Below, one piece after another: positions 1-8,339 of a stretch of 22,603 nucleotides of DNA. The notes below the pieces were generated by a model that was not told where the DNA came from, did no database searches, and worked only from the letters and a program-made list of their open reading frames with translations. The DNA is from JAKLKS01 sp964370855 (GTDB lineage: Bacteria; Planctomycetota; JAJSAM01; JAKLKS01). Location of the stretch: assembly GCA_964370855.1 (NCBI GenBank), contig CAYJMF010000077.1:1-22603 (forward strand), given 5' to 3'. Made by a program: the position numbers and the translations under genes. Within the stretch, counting starts at the first letter, position 1, and every line of letters begins with the position of its first letter.

Positions 1-155
<155 letters not shown>

Positions 156-1922
156 GTGCCCGGTCCGACACCCCCGACGGCGACGCCTTCGCCCGGGATT
201 CCGCGCCGCAGGAGCCTGCGGCGCCGGATCCTCCGGTGGAGCGGCGCGGCGCTCGGCGCGATCCTGGTCGCCGCCCTGGGGTTCATCCTCTGGGTGGACC
301 GGTACTGCCTCTACACCCCTCCCCCGCTGCCCGGGGACGGTCCCGCCCTCCGGCTGTCCGTCGTCGCCGACGGACGGGACCTCAGCCGGTGCGGAGACTC
401 CTGGATGCACCGGGACCGGGGCATCGGCGAGATCTACCTCGAAGGGGACCCGGTGGCCCGGGGCCACGCGACGGCGTCCCTCTGCAGGGAAGCCATGGAC
501 GCCCAGGAGGACCAGCTCCTCCACGAGCTGGACCGGCTCCTGCCGGGGCGGGCCCGGCGCTTCCTGCTGCAGCGCGGGATGATGTTCGCCTTCCGGAACC
601 TGCCCGATTTCATGTCCGACGCCGAGAAGCTGGAAGCCGCCGCCATGGTGCCCGCCCTCGAGCGGAGCGGCCCGCGGCCCCGGGCCGACGTCCTCCCCAT
701 CTACCAGAGGGTCGTCTTCTACCAGGCCCTCTACGACATCGGCCAGTCCATGGCGGAGGCCGGCCTCGTGGACACGGAGATCGGATGCACGTCCTTCGCC
801 GCGTCGGGCGCGGCGACGGCATCGGGCCGCCTCGTCCTCGGGAGGAACTGCGACTTCGAGGCCGGCGCGATCTTCGACGACCGCAAGCTGGTGTTCTTCG
901 TGGCCCCCTCCGAGGGGGCCCGCTACGTGTGCGTGTCCTGGGCCGGGATGATCGGCGCGATCAGCGGGGTGAACGAGCACGGCCTCGTCGTCATGCTCCA
1001 TGCCGCCCGCACGGAGAGCACGCGGTTCCCCGCGCCGGGAAGGCCCGTCCCCCTCATCCTCCGCGACGCGCTGCTCCACGACCGGACCATCGAGGAGGTG
1101 GCCGCGCGCTTCCGCGGGAGCCCACGGCACGCGGCCGCCATCGTGGTGGTGGCGGAGGGGGCCACGGGGAGATCCGCCGTCATCGAGACCGATCCGACGC
1201 GGACCGTCGTCCTCCCCGCGGAGGCGGGCGTCGCCGTCGCCGCCAACACCCTCCGGGATCCCGGGTGGCGGAACGACGCCGTCGTGCAGGCGGCCCTGCG
1301 GGCGGGGAGCAGTCCGCTGCGCCAGGCCCGGATGGAGGAGAGGGTCGCGGAGGCGCGGGGCCGGCTGGACGCGGCGGAGGCGGGGAGCATCCTCCGGGAC
1401 CGCCGCGGGCTCGGGGGGGCGGACATCGGGCTCGGCAACCGCACGTCGATCTCCGCGCTCATCGCCGCCCATGCCGTCGTCTACGACGCGGCCGCGGGCA
1501 CCCTCCACGTCTCGCGGGCCCCCCGGGGCCTCGGGGAGTTCGTCGCCTACGACGTGGCCCGCTTCTTCCGCGGAGAGCGGCCCCGCGGCCCCGAGGACCT
1601 GCGGATCCCCGGCCCCGCCGGGATCCAGGAGGCGGAGGATCCGGAAGCCCCGGAACGCACCGCCCGGGCGAAGCGCCTCCTCGGGGAATCCGCGGCCCTC
1701 CTGGCCGGCGGGGACGCCGGCGCCGCCCTCGAGCGGGCGGTCGAGGCCGCGACGGCGGCGTCGGAGACCCCGGAATCGCTCCTGGCCGTGGCCGAGGCGC
1801 AGCGGGCGGCGGGGCGCACGGAGGAGGCCAGGGCCACGGCCGCCCGGGCGCTCCTCCGCCAGCCGGTGCCCGGGCCCGAGCGCTCCCGCCTGCTCACCCT
1901 GGCGGATCCCCCCTCGCGGTAG
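156..1922 (+). CDS. Membrane-anchored C45-family Ntn hydrolase/acyltransferase with C-terminal TPR-like region
   Basis: This 588-residue protein belongs to the C45 / acyl-CoA:6-aminopenicillanate acyltransferase-like Ntn-hydrolases, which self-process at a cysteine and then cleave or form amide bonds. A basic N-terminus (residues 17-28) precedes one membrane helix (about 29-47), so the catalytic part is probably outside the cytoplasm. The expected nucleophile is Cys211 in G-C-T-S-F, followed by the family block G-R-N-C-D-F (229-234) and a G-x-N-E-H-G-L segment near 271-277. Residues about 505-588 are Ala-rich paired helices resembling two TPR units, which is unusual for the family. The GTG start is constrained by an in-frame TAG twelve bases upstream. 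The gene converges on the PlsC-type gene with a 29-base overlap of 3' ends. Its substrate is unknown. A role in amide chemistry or processing of the cluster product is inferred only from position. Confidence 0.8.
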   Translation: MPGPTPPTATPSPGIPRRRSLRRRILRWSGAALGAILVAALGFILWVDRYCLYTPPPLPGDGPALRLSVVADGRDLSRCGDSWMHRDRGIGEIYLEGDPVARGHATASLCREAMDAQEDQLLHELDRLLPGRARRFLLQRGMMFAFRNLPDFMSDAEKLEAAAMVPALERSGPRPRADVLPIYQRVVFYQALYDIGQSMAEAGLVDTEIGCTSFAASGAATASGRLVLGRNCDFEAGAIFDDRKLVFFVAPSEGARYVCVSWAGMIGAISGVNEHGLVVMLHAARTESTRFPAPGRPVPLILRDALLHDRTIEEVAARFRGSPRHAAAIVVVAEGATGRSAVIETDPTRTVVLPAEAGVAVAANTLRDPGWRNDAVVQAALRAGSSPLRQARMEERVAEARGRLDAAEAGSILRDRRGLGGADIGLGNRTSISALIAAHAVVYDAAAGTLHVSRAPRGLGEFVAYDVARFFRGERPRGPEDLRIPGPAGIQEAEDPEAPERTARAKRLLGESAALLAGGDAGAALERAVEAATAASETPESLLAVAEAQRAAGRTEEARATAARALLRQPVPGPERSRLLTLADPPSR

Positions 1923-2625
1923 CCATGGCCGCCCGCACGGCACGGGAGAGGGCGTCGCGGTCCTTCCCGGGGGCCATGCGCGGCAGCGGCAGGGCGACCA
2001 CGTCCACGTCGTGGAACAGGATCCGGCCGCGCGGAACGAGGGCGTCGGTGCCCTCGAGGACCACGGGAAGCACGTCCACCCCGCAGCGGACGGCGAGGTA
2101 GAAGGCGCCGGCCTCGAAGGACCCCAACCCCGGCTCCCTCCTCCGCGTGCCTTCGGGGAAGAAGACCACGGAGGTGCCGCGCCGGAGGAGCCCCTCGAGG
2201 GCATCGAGGGCATCCCGCACCTCGCCGGGGTCGGCGGGGTCGAAGAGCACGTGGCCGGAGGCCCGCATGGCCGCGCTCATGAGGGGGATGCGCCCGACCC
2301 AGGGCTTGGCGCAGAGCCTCGGCCCCCCGGGCACGGCGACGGCGATGGCGATGTCGGCGATGGACCGGTGGTTCATCACCAGGACGGCGGGGCGGGAGAG
2401 ATCGATGCGGGAGATGGAGTCCATGGCCGGGCGCCAGCGGGAGGGGGCGCGGAGGGAGGTCCGCAGGAGGAAGGCCCCGATTCTCGCCATGGCGCGGCGG
2501 TCGCGGTCGAAGACGAGGGTCCACGGAAGCAGGAGAACGGAGAGGAGGACGACGATCAGCAGGAGCGTCAGCAGCCACGCGTACATGGCGATGCTGAAGA
2601 AGAGCCGGGGGGATCCCTCCTTCAT
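1894..2625 (-). CDS. PlsC-type 1-acyl-sn-glycerol-3-phosphate acyltransferase
   Basis: This 243-residue membrane-associated acyltransferase of the PlsC/LPLAT superfamily would move an acyl group from ACP or CoA to a lysophospholipid or similar acceptor at the inner membrane. A long hydrophobic stretch (residues about 9-38) anchors it. The HX4D motif is intact (N85-H86...D91), and the glycerol-phosphate-binding block F-P-E-G-T-R lies at 156-161. Length is normal for the family. The ATG start overlaps the TGA of the upstream glycosyltransferase gene as ATGA, so it is translationally coupled and is the last gene of the minus-strand block. In aryl-polyene-type clusters a PlsC-like enzyme is a usual member and is thought to help attach the polyene to its lipid head group. 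That role here is by analogy. Confidence 0.88.
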   Translation of the reverse strand: MKEGSPRLFFSIAMYAWLLTLLLIVVLLSVLLLPWTLVFDRDRRAMARIGAFLLRTSLRAPSRWRPAMDSISRIDLSRPAVLVMNHRSIADIAIAVAVPGGPRLCAKPWVGRIPLMSAAMRASGHVLFDPADPGEVRDALDALEGLLRRGTSVVFFPEGTRRREPGLGSFEAGAFYLAVRCGVDVLPVVLEGTDALVPRGRILFHDVDVVALPLPRMAPGKDRDALSRAVRAAMATARGDPPG

Positions 2626-3818
2626 CGCCGCCCTCGCTTCCGCCCGATGAGCCAGGCCACGGCCGCCGAGAGTGACCCCAGGACCACGGCCAGGACCGTC
2701 GCCACGGGGAGCGAGCCCAGGATGTAGAGGAGCACGTTCTCCGGCATCCGGGACGGATCGATGAGGCCTCCGTCCAGGGGGAGGAAGGTCCCGCGGAGCA
2801 TCAGGTGGCCGCACTGCACCGATGCGAAGATGAGATAGGGCGCCAGGAACGGCAGGCTCACGTTGCTTCCGAGGAAGGCCGCCAGCACGTTCAGGTGCAG
2901 GCGCCCGCAGACGTACACCGACAGGATCCCGTGGAGGCCCCACAGGGGGGTCGAGCCGATGAAGGCCCCCGTCGCCACGGCCAGACCGATCTCCGCGGGC
3001 CTCGTCCCGCCGCGACCGAGTTCCTTCAGGACCCGGAGGGTCTCCCTCAGCCGTATCCCGGGCCGCGGCCGTCCCTTCGCCTCCTTCCACCGGACCCGGG
3101 TCGGGAGGAGCCGCCGGGCGACCAGGAGGGTGTAGGTCCAGGAAATCCGCACGTTGTCGGCGAGGGCCCTGAAGTGGCTGATGCGCTCCTCCCGCGGCGG
3201 GTACCAGACCTTCACGGGGATGCTCACGAGGTCCAGCCCGGCCCAGGCGCCGCGCACGAGGACCTCCACCTCGAAGTCGTAGCGGCGGCGCCGGAGCGGG
3301 AGGGCGAGCACCTCCTCCACGGGGTAGGCCCGGAACCCGCACTGGGTGTCGGCCAGGTCGAACCCGGTGGTCCTCAGGGTCCAGAAATTGGAGACCCATC
3401 GGCCCACGCCGCTCGCCCTGGGGGCCCGGGTCCCCTCCAGCCGCCGCTCCCCGAGGATGATGGCCCGCGGACGGGACCGGGCCTCCTCGAGGAACCGCGG
3501 GATGTCGGAGGGGAAGTGCTGGCCGTCCGCGTCGAGGACGACGGCATGGGTGCACCCGAGGGCCGCCGCCCTCCCCAGTCCCGCCAGGATGGCCGCCCCC
3601 TTCCCCCGGTTGGGGTCGAGGCGGAGGACTTCGAGGGGGTTCCCCTCCCGGCCCGGGGGGATCCCGGCACGGGAGGCCTCCCCGCTGCCGTCCCCGCTTC
3701 CGTCGTCCACGACGAGGACCCGGTCCACGAACCCCGCCGCCCCCCGGACGACGGCCGCCACCGTGGACGCGTGGTCGTACACGGGGATGATGACGCAGGG
3801 ACGGAAGGCCGCCTCCAT
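2622..3818 (-). CDS. Family 2 glycosyltransferase fused to a DUF2062 membrane domain
   Basis: This 398-residue protein has two parts. Residues 7 to about 210 are a GT-A fold family 2 glycosyltransferase like the dolichyl-phosphate sugar synthases, with the P-V-Y nucleotide-binding start (12-14), V-V-D-D-G-S (36-41) and a D-A-D metal site at 96-98 in the D-A-D-G-Q-H block. Residues about 255-395 are a DUF2062 domain with hydrophobic helices and its P-L-W-G-L-H block at 291-296. GT2-DUF2062 fusions are known in aryl-polyene-type clusters, where they are presumed to glycosylate the lipid-linked product. Donor and acceptor cannot be read from sequence. The ATG at 3818 overlaps the TGA of the upstream gene by one base (TGATG) and so starts exactly where coupling predicts. 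Confidence 0.87.
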   Translation of the reverse strand: MEAAFRPCVIIPVYDHASTVAAVVRGAAGFVDRVLVVDDGSGDGSGEASRAGIPPGREGNPLEVLRLDPNRGKGAAILAGLGRAAALGCTHAVVLDADGQHFPSDIPRFLEEARSRPRAIILGERRLEGTRAPRASGVGRWVSNFWTLRTTGFDLADTQCGFRAYPVEEVLALPLRRRRYDFEVEVLVRGAWAGLDLVSIPVKVWYPPREERISHFRALADNVRISWTYTLLVARRLLPTRVRWKEAKGRPRPGIRLRETLRVLKELGRGGTRPAEIGLAVATGAFIGSTPLWGLHGILSVYVCGRLHLNVLAAFLGSNVSLPFLAPYLIFASVQCGHLMLRGTFLPLDGGLIDPSRMPENVLLYILGSLPVATVLAVVLGSLSAAVAWLIGRKRGRR

Positions 3819-5533
3819 CACGCCTTCCAGAAGTCGTAGAAGTTCCCCCAGTGCAGGGGGTGGCGCCGCAGGCAGTCCTCGAGGAACCCCGCGTACTCGC
3901 GGACCGCCGCGGCCACGGCCTCCTCCCTCCGCTCCCGGGGTACGCGGGGGACGCGGATGGGGCCGTACCAGCGCATGACGACGTGATCCGGGGAGAGCGG
4001 TATCGCGAAGAGGACGACGGCCGGCGCCCCCGTCACCATGGCGACGTTCCACACCCCCCGCGGCAGGCGGGCCTCCGCGCCCAGGAAGGGGACGCGCAGG
4101 CCGTCCCGTTCGTCCATGACCCGGTCGGCGTGCATCGCCACGACGTCCCCCGCCCCCAGGGCCGCCGTCATGGCGAGGGCGACGTCCCCGGGGGGGGACT
4201 CGACGTCGATGAGGTGGTACCGGGCGTCCTTCTTCTCCGCCGCCGCCCCCGCCGCCACCTGGTGGGGTCCCACGCCGGTCCCGCGGAAGGCAACGACCCA
4301 CAGGCCCCGCTTCTCCTCCGCCAGCAGGGTGCGGCTGGCACCGCTCCAGTCCCCGAGGTGGGCGGACACGATCAGGAGGGGCCCCGGCCTCTCCACGGTT
4401 TCCCGGAGGACGTCGTCGAATCCCTCGCGCTCGACCCGGGGAGGCTTCCGGGCGGGATTCCGGGAGTCCAACCGCCAGAGAAGGGTCCTCCCGTAGGTGC
4501 GGAAGTGGCGGTAGACCCACAGGCTCTCGGCGAGCCATCCTCCCCGCCCGTGAAGCCTGCGTCGGAGGTCGATGGAGGCCCTCCGGCCCTCGCCGGCGAA
4601 GGCCGCGAACCACGCCGCCACGACCGAGGCCGCCACCATCGTGGGACCGGGACCGAGAAGTCGGACCGCGTGGACGAAGAAGGCGTTCCCGAAGCGGCCC
4701 CCTCGCGTCCGGCCCGACCACCCACGGCGTGGCGACTCGCGGTAGGGCCGCTCGACCATCAGGGTGGACACGGGCACCGGCTCCATGCCCAGCCCCCGGA
4801 GCCCCCGGAGGATCTCCGGGAGGGCGTCGGCGGTCAGGCACCGGCCCGTGGACCTCCCGGGTTCGTCTCCGTCGTGGAGGGCGAGGATCTCCCCGGGCCG
4901 GGCACGGCCCACGACCCTCCGGGCGAGGGCTCCGGCCGTCATGGATCGGACCTTGTCCATTCCCCGGCGGGCCATGCCGACGAGGAAGAGGTCGAGATGC
5001 CGCACGACGCCGTGGTGGGCCGGGCTCCGGATCCCGAAGGGCGGCCTGTACAGCCGGGGGGTCACCCCCGCATCGGCTCGCACGGCCTCCAGGCAGGCCC
5101 GGATCTCCGCCCCCATGCGCGAGGGCGTGAAGAAGGGGGTCCAGGGGGAGTGGGTATCGGCGTGGCAGGCCACCTCGTGCCCCTCGGCATGGATGCGCCG
5201 GGCCAGGCCGGGATGCCGACGGACGTTCTCGCCGATGAGGAAGAAGGTGGCGTGGACCCGCTCCGCCCGGAGAGCGTCCAGGACTCTCGGCGTCCACTCG
5301 GGATGGGGGCCGTCATCGAAGGAAAGGCCCACGCGGCGATCCGTGGGGTCCTCGGATCTCCATGCCGTGGGCTCCACCAGCCCCGAGCGCATCGACAGGG
5401 TCCCCCGGAGCAGGAGGCCGAGGACGAGCAGCAGGAGCGCCCAGGCCGCGACCCCACCCTCCGGAGCGGGGAGCCACACGGCGGCGAGCACCCCCGCCGC
5501 GGCCGCGACGACGGACAGGATGGCCAGCTTCAT
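3818..5533 (-). CDS. Fusion of NodB-type polysaccharide deacetylase and LpxL/HtrB-type acyltransferase
   Basis: A 571-residue two-domain protein. Two hydrophobic segments (about 4-21 and 29-44) anchor the N-terminus. Residues 65-262 are a NodB-type carbohydrate esterase 4 domain with its metal and catalytic motifs: S-F-D-D-G (71-75), H124-x3-H128, R-P-P-F-G (163-167) and L-H-D at 219-221. Residues about 280-571 resemble the predicted LpxL/HtrB-like acyltransferases of polyene clusters, including the terminal N-F-Y-D-F-W (564-569). The LPLAT catalytic motif reads H392-L-G-D-W-S397, where the usual HX4D/E acid is serine, so acyl transfer may be altered or lost. The gene begins six bases after the stop of the CLF-like gene with a weak ribosome site. 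It probably de-N-acetylates and acylates the glycan or lipid carrier of the product. Confidence 0.83.
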   Translation of the reverse strand: MKLAILSVVAAAAGVLAAVWLPAPEGGVAAWALLLLVLGLLLRGTLSMRSGLVEPTAWRSEDPTDRRVGLSFDDGPHPEWTPRVLDALRAERVHATFFLIGENVRRHPGLARRIHAEGHEVACHADTHSPWTPFFTPSRMGAEIRACLEAVRADAGVTPRLYRPPFGIRSPAHHGVVRHLDLFLVGMARRGMDKVRSMTAGALARRVVGRARPGEILALHDGDEPGRSTGRCLTADALPEILRGLRGLGMEPVPVSTLMVERPYRESPRRGWSGRTRGGRFGNAFFVHAVRLLGPGPTMVAASVVAAWFAAFAGEGRRASIDLRRRLHGRGGWLAESLWVYRHFRTYGRTLLWRLDSRNPARKPPRVEREGFDDVLRETVERPGPLLIVSAHLGDWSGASRTLLAEEKRGLWVVAFRGTGVGPHQVAAGAAAEKKDARYHLIDVESPPGDVALAMTAALGAGDVVAMHADRVMDERDGLRVPFLGAEARLPRGVWNVAMVTGAPAVVLFAIPLSPDHVVMRWYGPIRVPRVPRERREEAVAAAVREYAGFLEDCLRRHPLHWGNFYDFWKA

Positions 5534-5539
5534 CCCGGA

Positions 5540-6562
5540 TCACCCGGTACCGCTGAGGATCACCGCCCCGCGGGACTCGCGGTGCGGGACGTTGAGGAGG
5601 AGGGTGGCGCCCCCGGGCCCCTCTCCCTCCAGGCGGCGGGCCGCCTCCCATGCCGTGGCGACGGCGGAGAGACTGCCGAAGGCGCCGAAGAGCGCCGCGG
5701 GATACCCGGGCTCCGGAACGGCGGGCCCCTCCCGGGCGCGCAGCCGTCCCCACTCCTCCGCACAGGACCGGGCGTCCCCCGCCTCCCCGGTGGCCATGAG
5801 GAGGACCTCTCCGAACGGGAGGGAGGACGGAACCGGCTCCGGCCCGAGGATCGCGGACTCGAGGACGACCCCCGCGCCCTCCCGGGGGACCGTTTCCAGA
5901 AGGAGGGCCCCGGCACCTTCCCCCTGGAAGTACCCCGCGGGGGGCTCGCGGGAGGTCCGGGGCGCGGCGGACCCCGCGGTCAACCCCGTGCGGCGCAGCG
6001 CCCGCCCGAGCACCGGGTGCCACACGTCGGAGGACCCGACCACCGCCCTCGACACGCGGCCGGCCCCGAGCAGTCGCACCGCCACCCCGAGAGCCGCCTC
6101 GAAGGAGGTGCTCCCGTTGGTGATGGCGAAGGTCGGACCGCGCATGCCGAGGACGCGGCTGGCGGCGCCGCACATGGCGTTGTGGAGGGAGGAGGCGAAG
6201 AGGAGGGGGGATGCCAGGGGCGCCCCGTGGCGGGTGGCGTCGAAGATGAAGTTGATGGTCTCCCCGATGGCGCCGTGGGCGGTCCCGAGGACGAGGGCCG
6301 CATCCCGGAGATCCCGGCACCCGCGCGTGGCCTCCAGGACGGCCGCCAGCGCCATGGCCGGCTGCCGGCCCATCCTCCGGCCCACCCCGTCCGGCAGGTC
6401 CACCGCCGGATCGAAGGAGGCGGCGAAGGGCGGCCCATCCCCCGATGGCGCCCGAACCCCCGTGGCCCCGGGGCCCGCCGCCAGGGCCGCACGAACCGCC
6501 GACGCGCCGTTCCCCATGGCGCAGACCATCCCCGCCCCGCGGATCGCGATGACCATCGGCAT
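5540..6562 (-). CDS. Ketosynthase-like chain-length-factor protein lacking the active-site cysteine
   Basis: This 340-residue protein has a thiolase-fold ketosynthase architecture, shorter than the 400 or so residues of a FabF enzyme. The region that should hold the nucleophile follows G-P-T-F-A and reads I-T-N-G-S-T-S (147-153). Anchoring on the G-P, the catalytic Cys position falls on Ser151, or Gly150 if gapped. No H-G-T-x-T block and no K-G-x-x-G-H block is visible. A G-Y-F-Q-G-E-G-A-G segment (210-218) matches the conserved ketosynthase E-G-A-G region. By comparison with type II polyketide synthases it should be the non-catalytic partner (CLF, analogous to ApeC of aryl-polyene systems) of the adjacent ketosynthase, and help set chain length. 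The start forms TGATG with the upstream gene. Confidence 0.78.
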   Translation of the reverse strand: MPMVIAIRGAGMVCAMGNGASAVRAALAAGPGATGVRAPSGDGPPFAASFDPAVDLPDGVGRRMGRQPAMALAAVLEATRGCRDLRDAALVLGTAHGAIGETINFIFDATRHGAPLASPLLFASSLHNAMCGAASRVLGMRGPTFAITNGSTSFEAALGVAVRLLGAGRVSRAVVGSSDVWHPVLGRALRRTGLTAGSAAPRTSREPPAGYFQGEGAGALLLETVPREGAGVVLESAILGPEPVPSSLPFGEVLLMATGEAGDARSCAEEWGRLRAREGPAVPEPGYPAALFGAFGSLSAVATAWEAARRLEGEGPGGATLLLNVPHRESRGAVILSGTG

Positions 6563-7815
6563 CAGTCCCCACCGGTGAGCACGAGGGAGCAGTTGGAGCC
6601 GCCGAATCCCAGCGTGTTCACGAGGACCGTCCGGACTCCGCGCCGGAGCCCCCCTTCGGGAACGACCCGGACATGACAGGAGGGATCGGGGCGGGAGACG
6701 GGGGCGTTGCCGGGGATGAACCCGTCCCGGATGGCCAGGACGGCCACCACCGCTCCCACGGCTCCGGCCGCTCCCAGCGTGTGGCCGAACCGGTGCTTCG
6801 TGCTGGAGACCGGCACCTCCCGACCCCCGAACAGGCGGGCGATGGCCGCCCCCTCGACGGCGTCGTTGTTCAGGGTCCCCGTTCCGTGGGCGTGGACCCA
6901 GTCCACCTGGTCGGGGACCCGACGGGCCATGTCGAGGGCCCCCCGCATCGCCTCGGTGATCCCTCCCCCGTCGGGACTGGGAGCGGTGGGATGGTGGGCG
7001 TCGGCGGAGGAAGCCCACCCCGCCAGCCGTGCCAGGGGGCGGGGCACGCGCGACTCGTCGGCGAGGACGAGGAAGGCCGCGCCCTCCCCGAGGTTCAACC
7101 CCGTGCGGCCCCCGTCGAAGGGGGAGCAGCGGGAACGGGAGAGGAGCTGGAGCGCCGCGAAACCGTGGTAGGTGACCCGGGAGAGGGCGTCCACGCCGCC
7201 CGCCAGTACGGCGTCGCAGGTGCCGGAGGAGACCAGTTCCGCCCCGCAGGCGATGGCCTGGGCTCCGCTGGTGCAGGCCGTGGCGACGGAGAAGCAGGGC
7301 CCCTCGAGGCCCATCCTCCCGGCGAGGGTGCGCGGTGCGTCCCACAGCGGCAGGTGGCGGATGGCGGCGCGGGCCGCGACCTTTTCCGGGCCCCCGCGGG
7401 CGACCTCCTCCACCCAGTCCTCGGTGTGCATCATCCCGCCCACCGTGGCGCCCGCCACGACGCCGAAGCGCGACCGGTCCACGGGGAGATCGAGCCCCCG
7501 GAGCGCGTCCCCCCCCGCGAGCAGCGCCAGCCGCACGCCTCGACGGCCCCTCCCACCCGGCAACCTCGCGGGCGGATCGAGGAAGCACTCCTCCGGGACC
7601 TCGAACACCGGGTACGCGGACTCGAGCCCGCTCCGGATCGTCCGTGGAGCCGACGGGGCGGCGCCGTCCCCTCCCAGCGCCCGTGCCGTCGCTTCCGGGC
7701 CGCGGCCGGCCGCCGTGACGATTCCCACGGCGGCGACGCAGAGGCGACCGCTCCCTGCCGCCCTGTTCTCCATGCGGGTCCGAGTCTCGCCGCCGGGATC
7801 CCGCCCGGGAAGCAT
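6562..7815 (-). CDS. 3-oxoacyl-ACP synthase (FabF-like ketosynthase), catalytic
   Basis: This is a condensing enzyme that extends an acyl chain with malonyl-ACP. With the ATG at 7815 it has 417 residues. The Cys-His-His triad is complete: T-A-C-T-S-G with Cys181, A-H-G-T-G-T with His310, and a K-H-R-F-G-H segment with Lys340 and His345. The start at 7815 is preferred over an internal ATG at 7773 because it overlaps the upstream TAA as TAATG and follows a strong GGGGAGGGA site; the internal ATG has none. The gene is immediately followed by the CLF-like gene (TGATG), so the two are likely produced in equal amounts as a KS-CLF pair. Which elongation step it performs cannot be told. Confidence 0.88.
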   Translation of the reverse strand: MLPGRDPGGETRTRMENRAAGSGRLCVAAVGIVTAAGRGPEATARALGGDGAAPSAPRTIRSGLESAYPVFEVPEECFLDPPARLPGGRGRRGVRLALLAGGDALRGLDLPVDRSRFGVVAGATVGGMMHTEDWVEEVARGGPEKVAARAAIRHLPLWDAPRTLAGRMGLEGPCFSVATACTSGAQAIACGAELVSSGTCDAVLAGGVDALSRVTYHGFAALQLLSRSRCSPFDGGRTGLNLGEGAAFLVLADESRVPRPLARLAGWASSADAHHPTAPSPDGGGITEAMRGALDMARRVPDQVDWVHAHGTGTLNNDAVEGAAIARLFGGREVPVSSTKHRFGHTLGAAGAVGAVVAVLAIRDGFIPGNAPVSRPDPSCHVRVVPEGGLRRGVRTVLVNTLGFGGSNCSLVLTGGD

Positions 7816-8339
7816 TACTCCCTCCCCGCGCGGAGGGGGAAGGCGAGGGCTTCGATGGCGGAGTCCCCGCGCCCGCGATCCAGGAGGAGAAGCAGGATCC
7901 CGGCGGTCCCCATGGATTCCGCGAGATCCCGCGCCGAGGCCGCGGCGGCCTCGACCGCCCCCGTCCCCGCCGTCACCAGCGCGGGCCCCGTGAGCCCGAG
8001 CGCGCGGGCGACCTCCCCGGCAAGCGCGCTCGGGAGGGTGTCGGCGAAGAGGGCGGGGGAGGCGAGGCATCCCCCTTCATCCCGGGCCGTCTCCCAGTAG
8101 GCGCCGTCGGCGTCCTCGGACCCGCGGTCCGTCGCCACCCAGAGGAACACGCGCTCCGTTCCCTCCTCCGGGATCCCCGTGCATCCCGCCGCCTCCAGGG
8201 CCCCGGAGGCGGCGAGGACCGCGGCCAGGGTCCTCGGCCCCATCCGGTGGAACGGGGGACGGCGCGCTCCGTGGAACCGGCGCGGAGCCTCCCCGGCGGA
8301 GATCGTCCCCGCCATCACGGCGCAACGGGATTCCCTCAC
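7815..8339 (-). CDS. Short ketosynthase-like protein (beta-ketoacyl synthase N-terminal-like), catalytically incomplete
   Basis: A 174-residue protein that resembles only the N-terminal half of a ketosynthase of the PF13723 (CLF-like) type. A hydrophobic helix-rich segment with S-P-A-L-F-A-D-T (near 94-101) is followed by L-T-G-P-A-L-V-T-A-G-T-G (about 116-127), the place of the active-site strand. No cysteine lies where the nucleophile would be, and the His motifs of the C-terminal half are absent. It lies between two intact ketosynthases and is in frame throughout, with a good ribosome site and coupled overlaps at both ends (GTGA upstream, TAATG downstream), so it looks like a maintained small gene rather than debris. 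A GTG start at 8339 is chosen; the ATG at 8315 has no ribosome site. It could be a scaffold or CLF-like partner. Confidence 0.66.
   Translation of the reverse strand: MRESRCAVMAGTISAGEAPRRFHGARRPPFHRMGPRTLAAVLAASGALEAAGCTGIPEEGTERVFLWVATDRGSEDADGAYWETARDEGGCLASPALFADTLPSALAGEVARALGLTGPALVTAGTGAVEAAAASARDLAESMGTAGILLLLLDRGRGDSAIEALAFPLRAGRE
7819..7827 (-). promoter_or_regulatory. Ribosome binding site that decides the ketosynthase start at 7815
   Basis: On the minus strand this reads GGGGAGGGA, ending three bases before the ATG at 7815. It supports the upstream start over the in-frame ATG at 7773, whose leader has no purine-rich site. Confidence 0.6.

Noticed and set aside
236..2101. Long open frames overlapping real genes on the other frames and strand (for example 236-2101, 3851-6676 and 9610-14043 on the plus strand)
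   Set aside because: Very high GC removes stop codons in all frames. These frames encode Arg/Pro/Gly-rich low-complexity proteins with no motifs, while the opposite or alternative frame has clear catalytic motifs.
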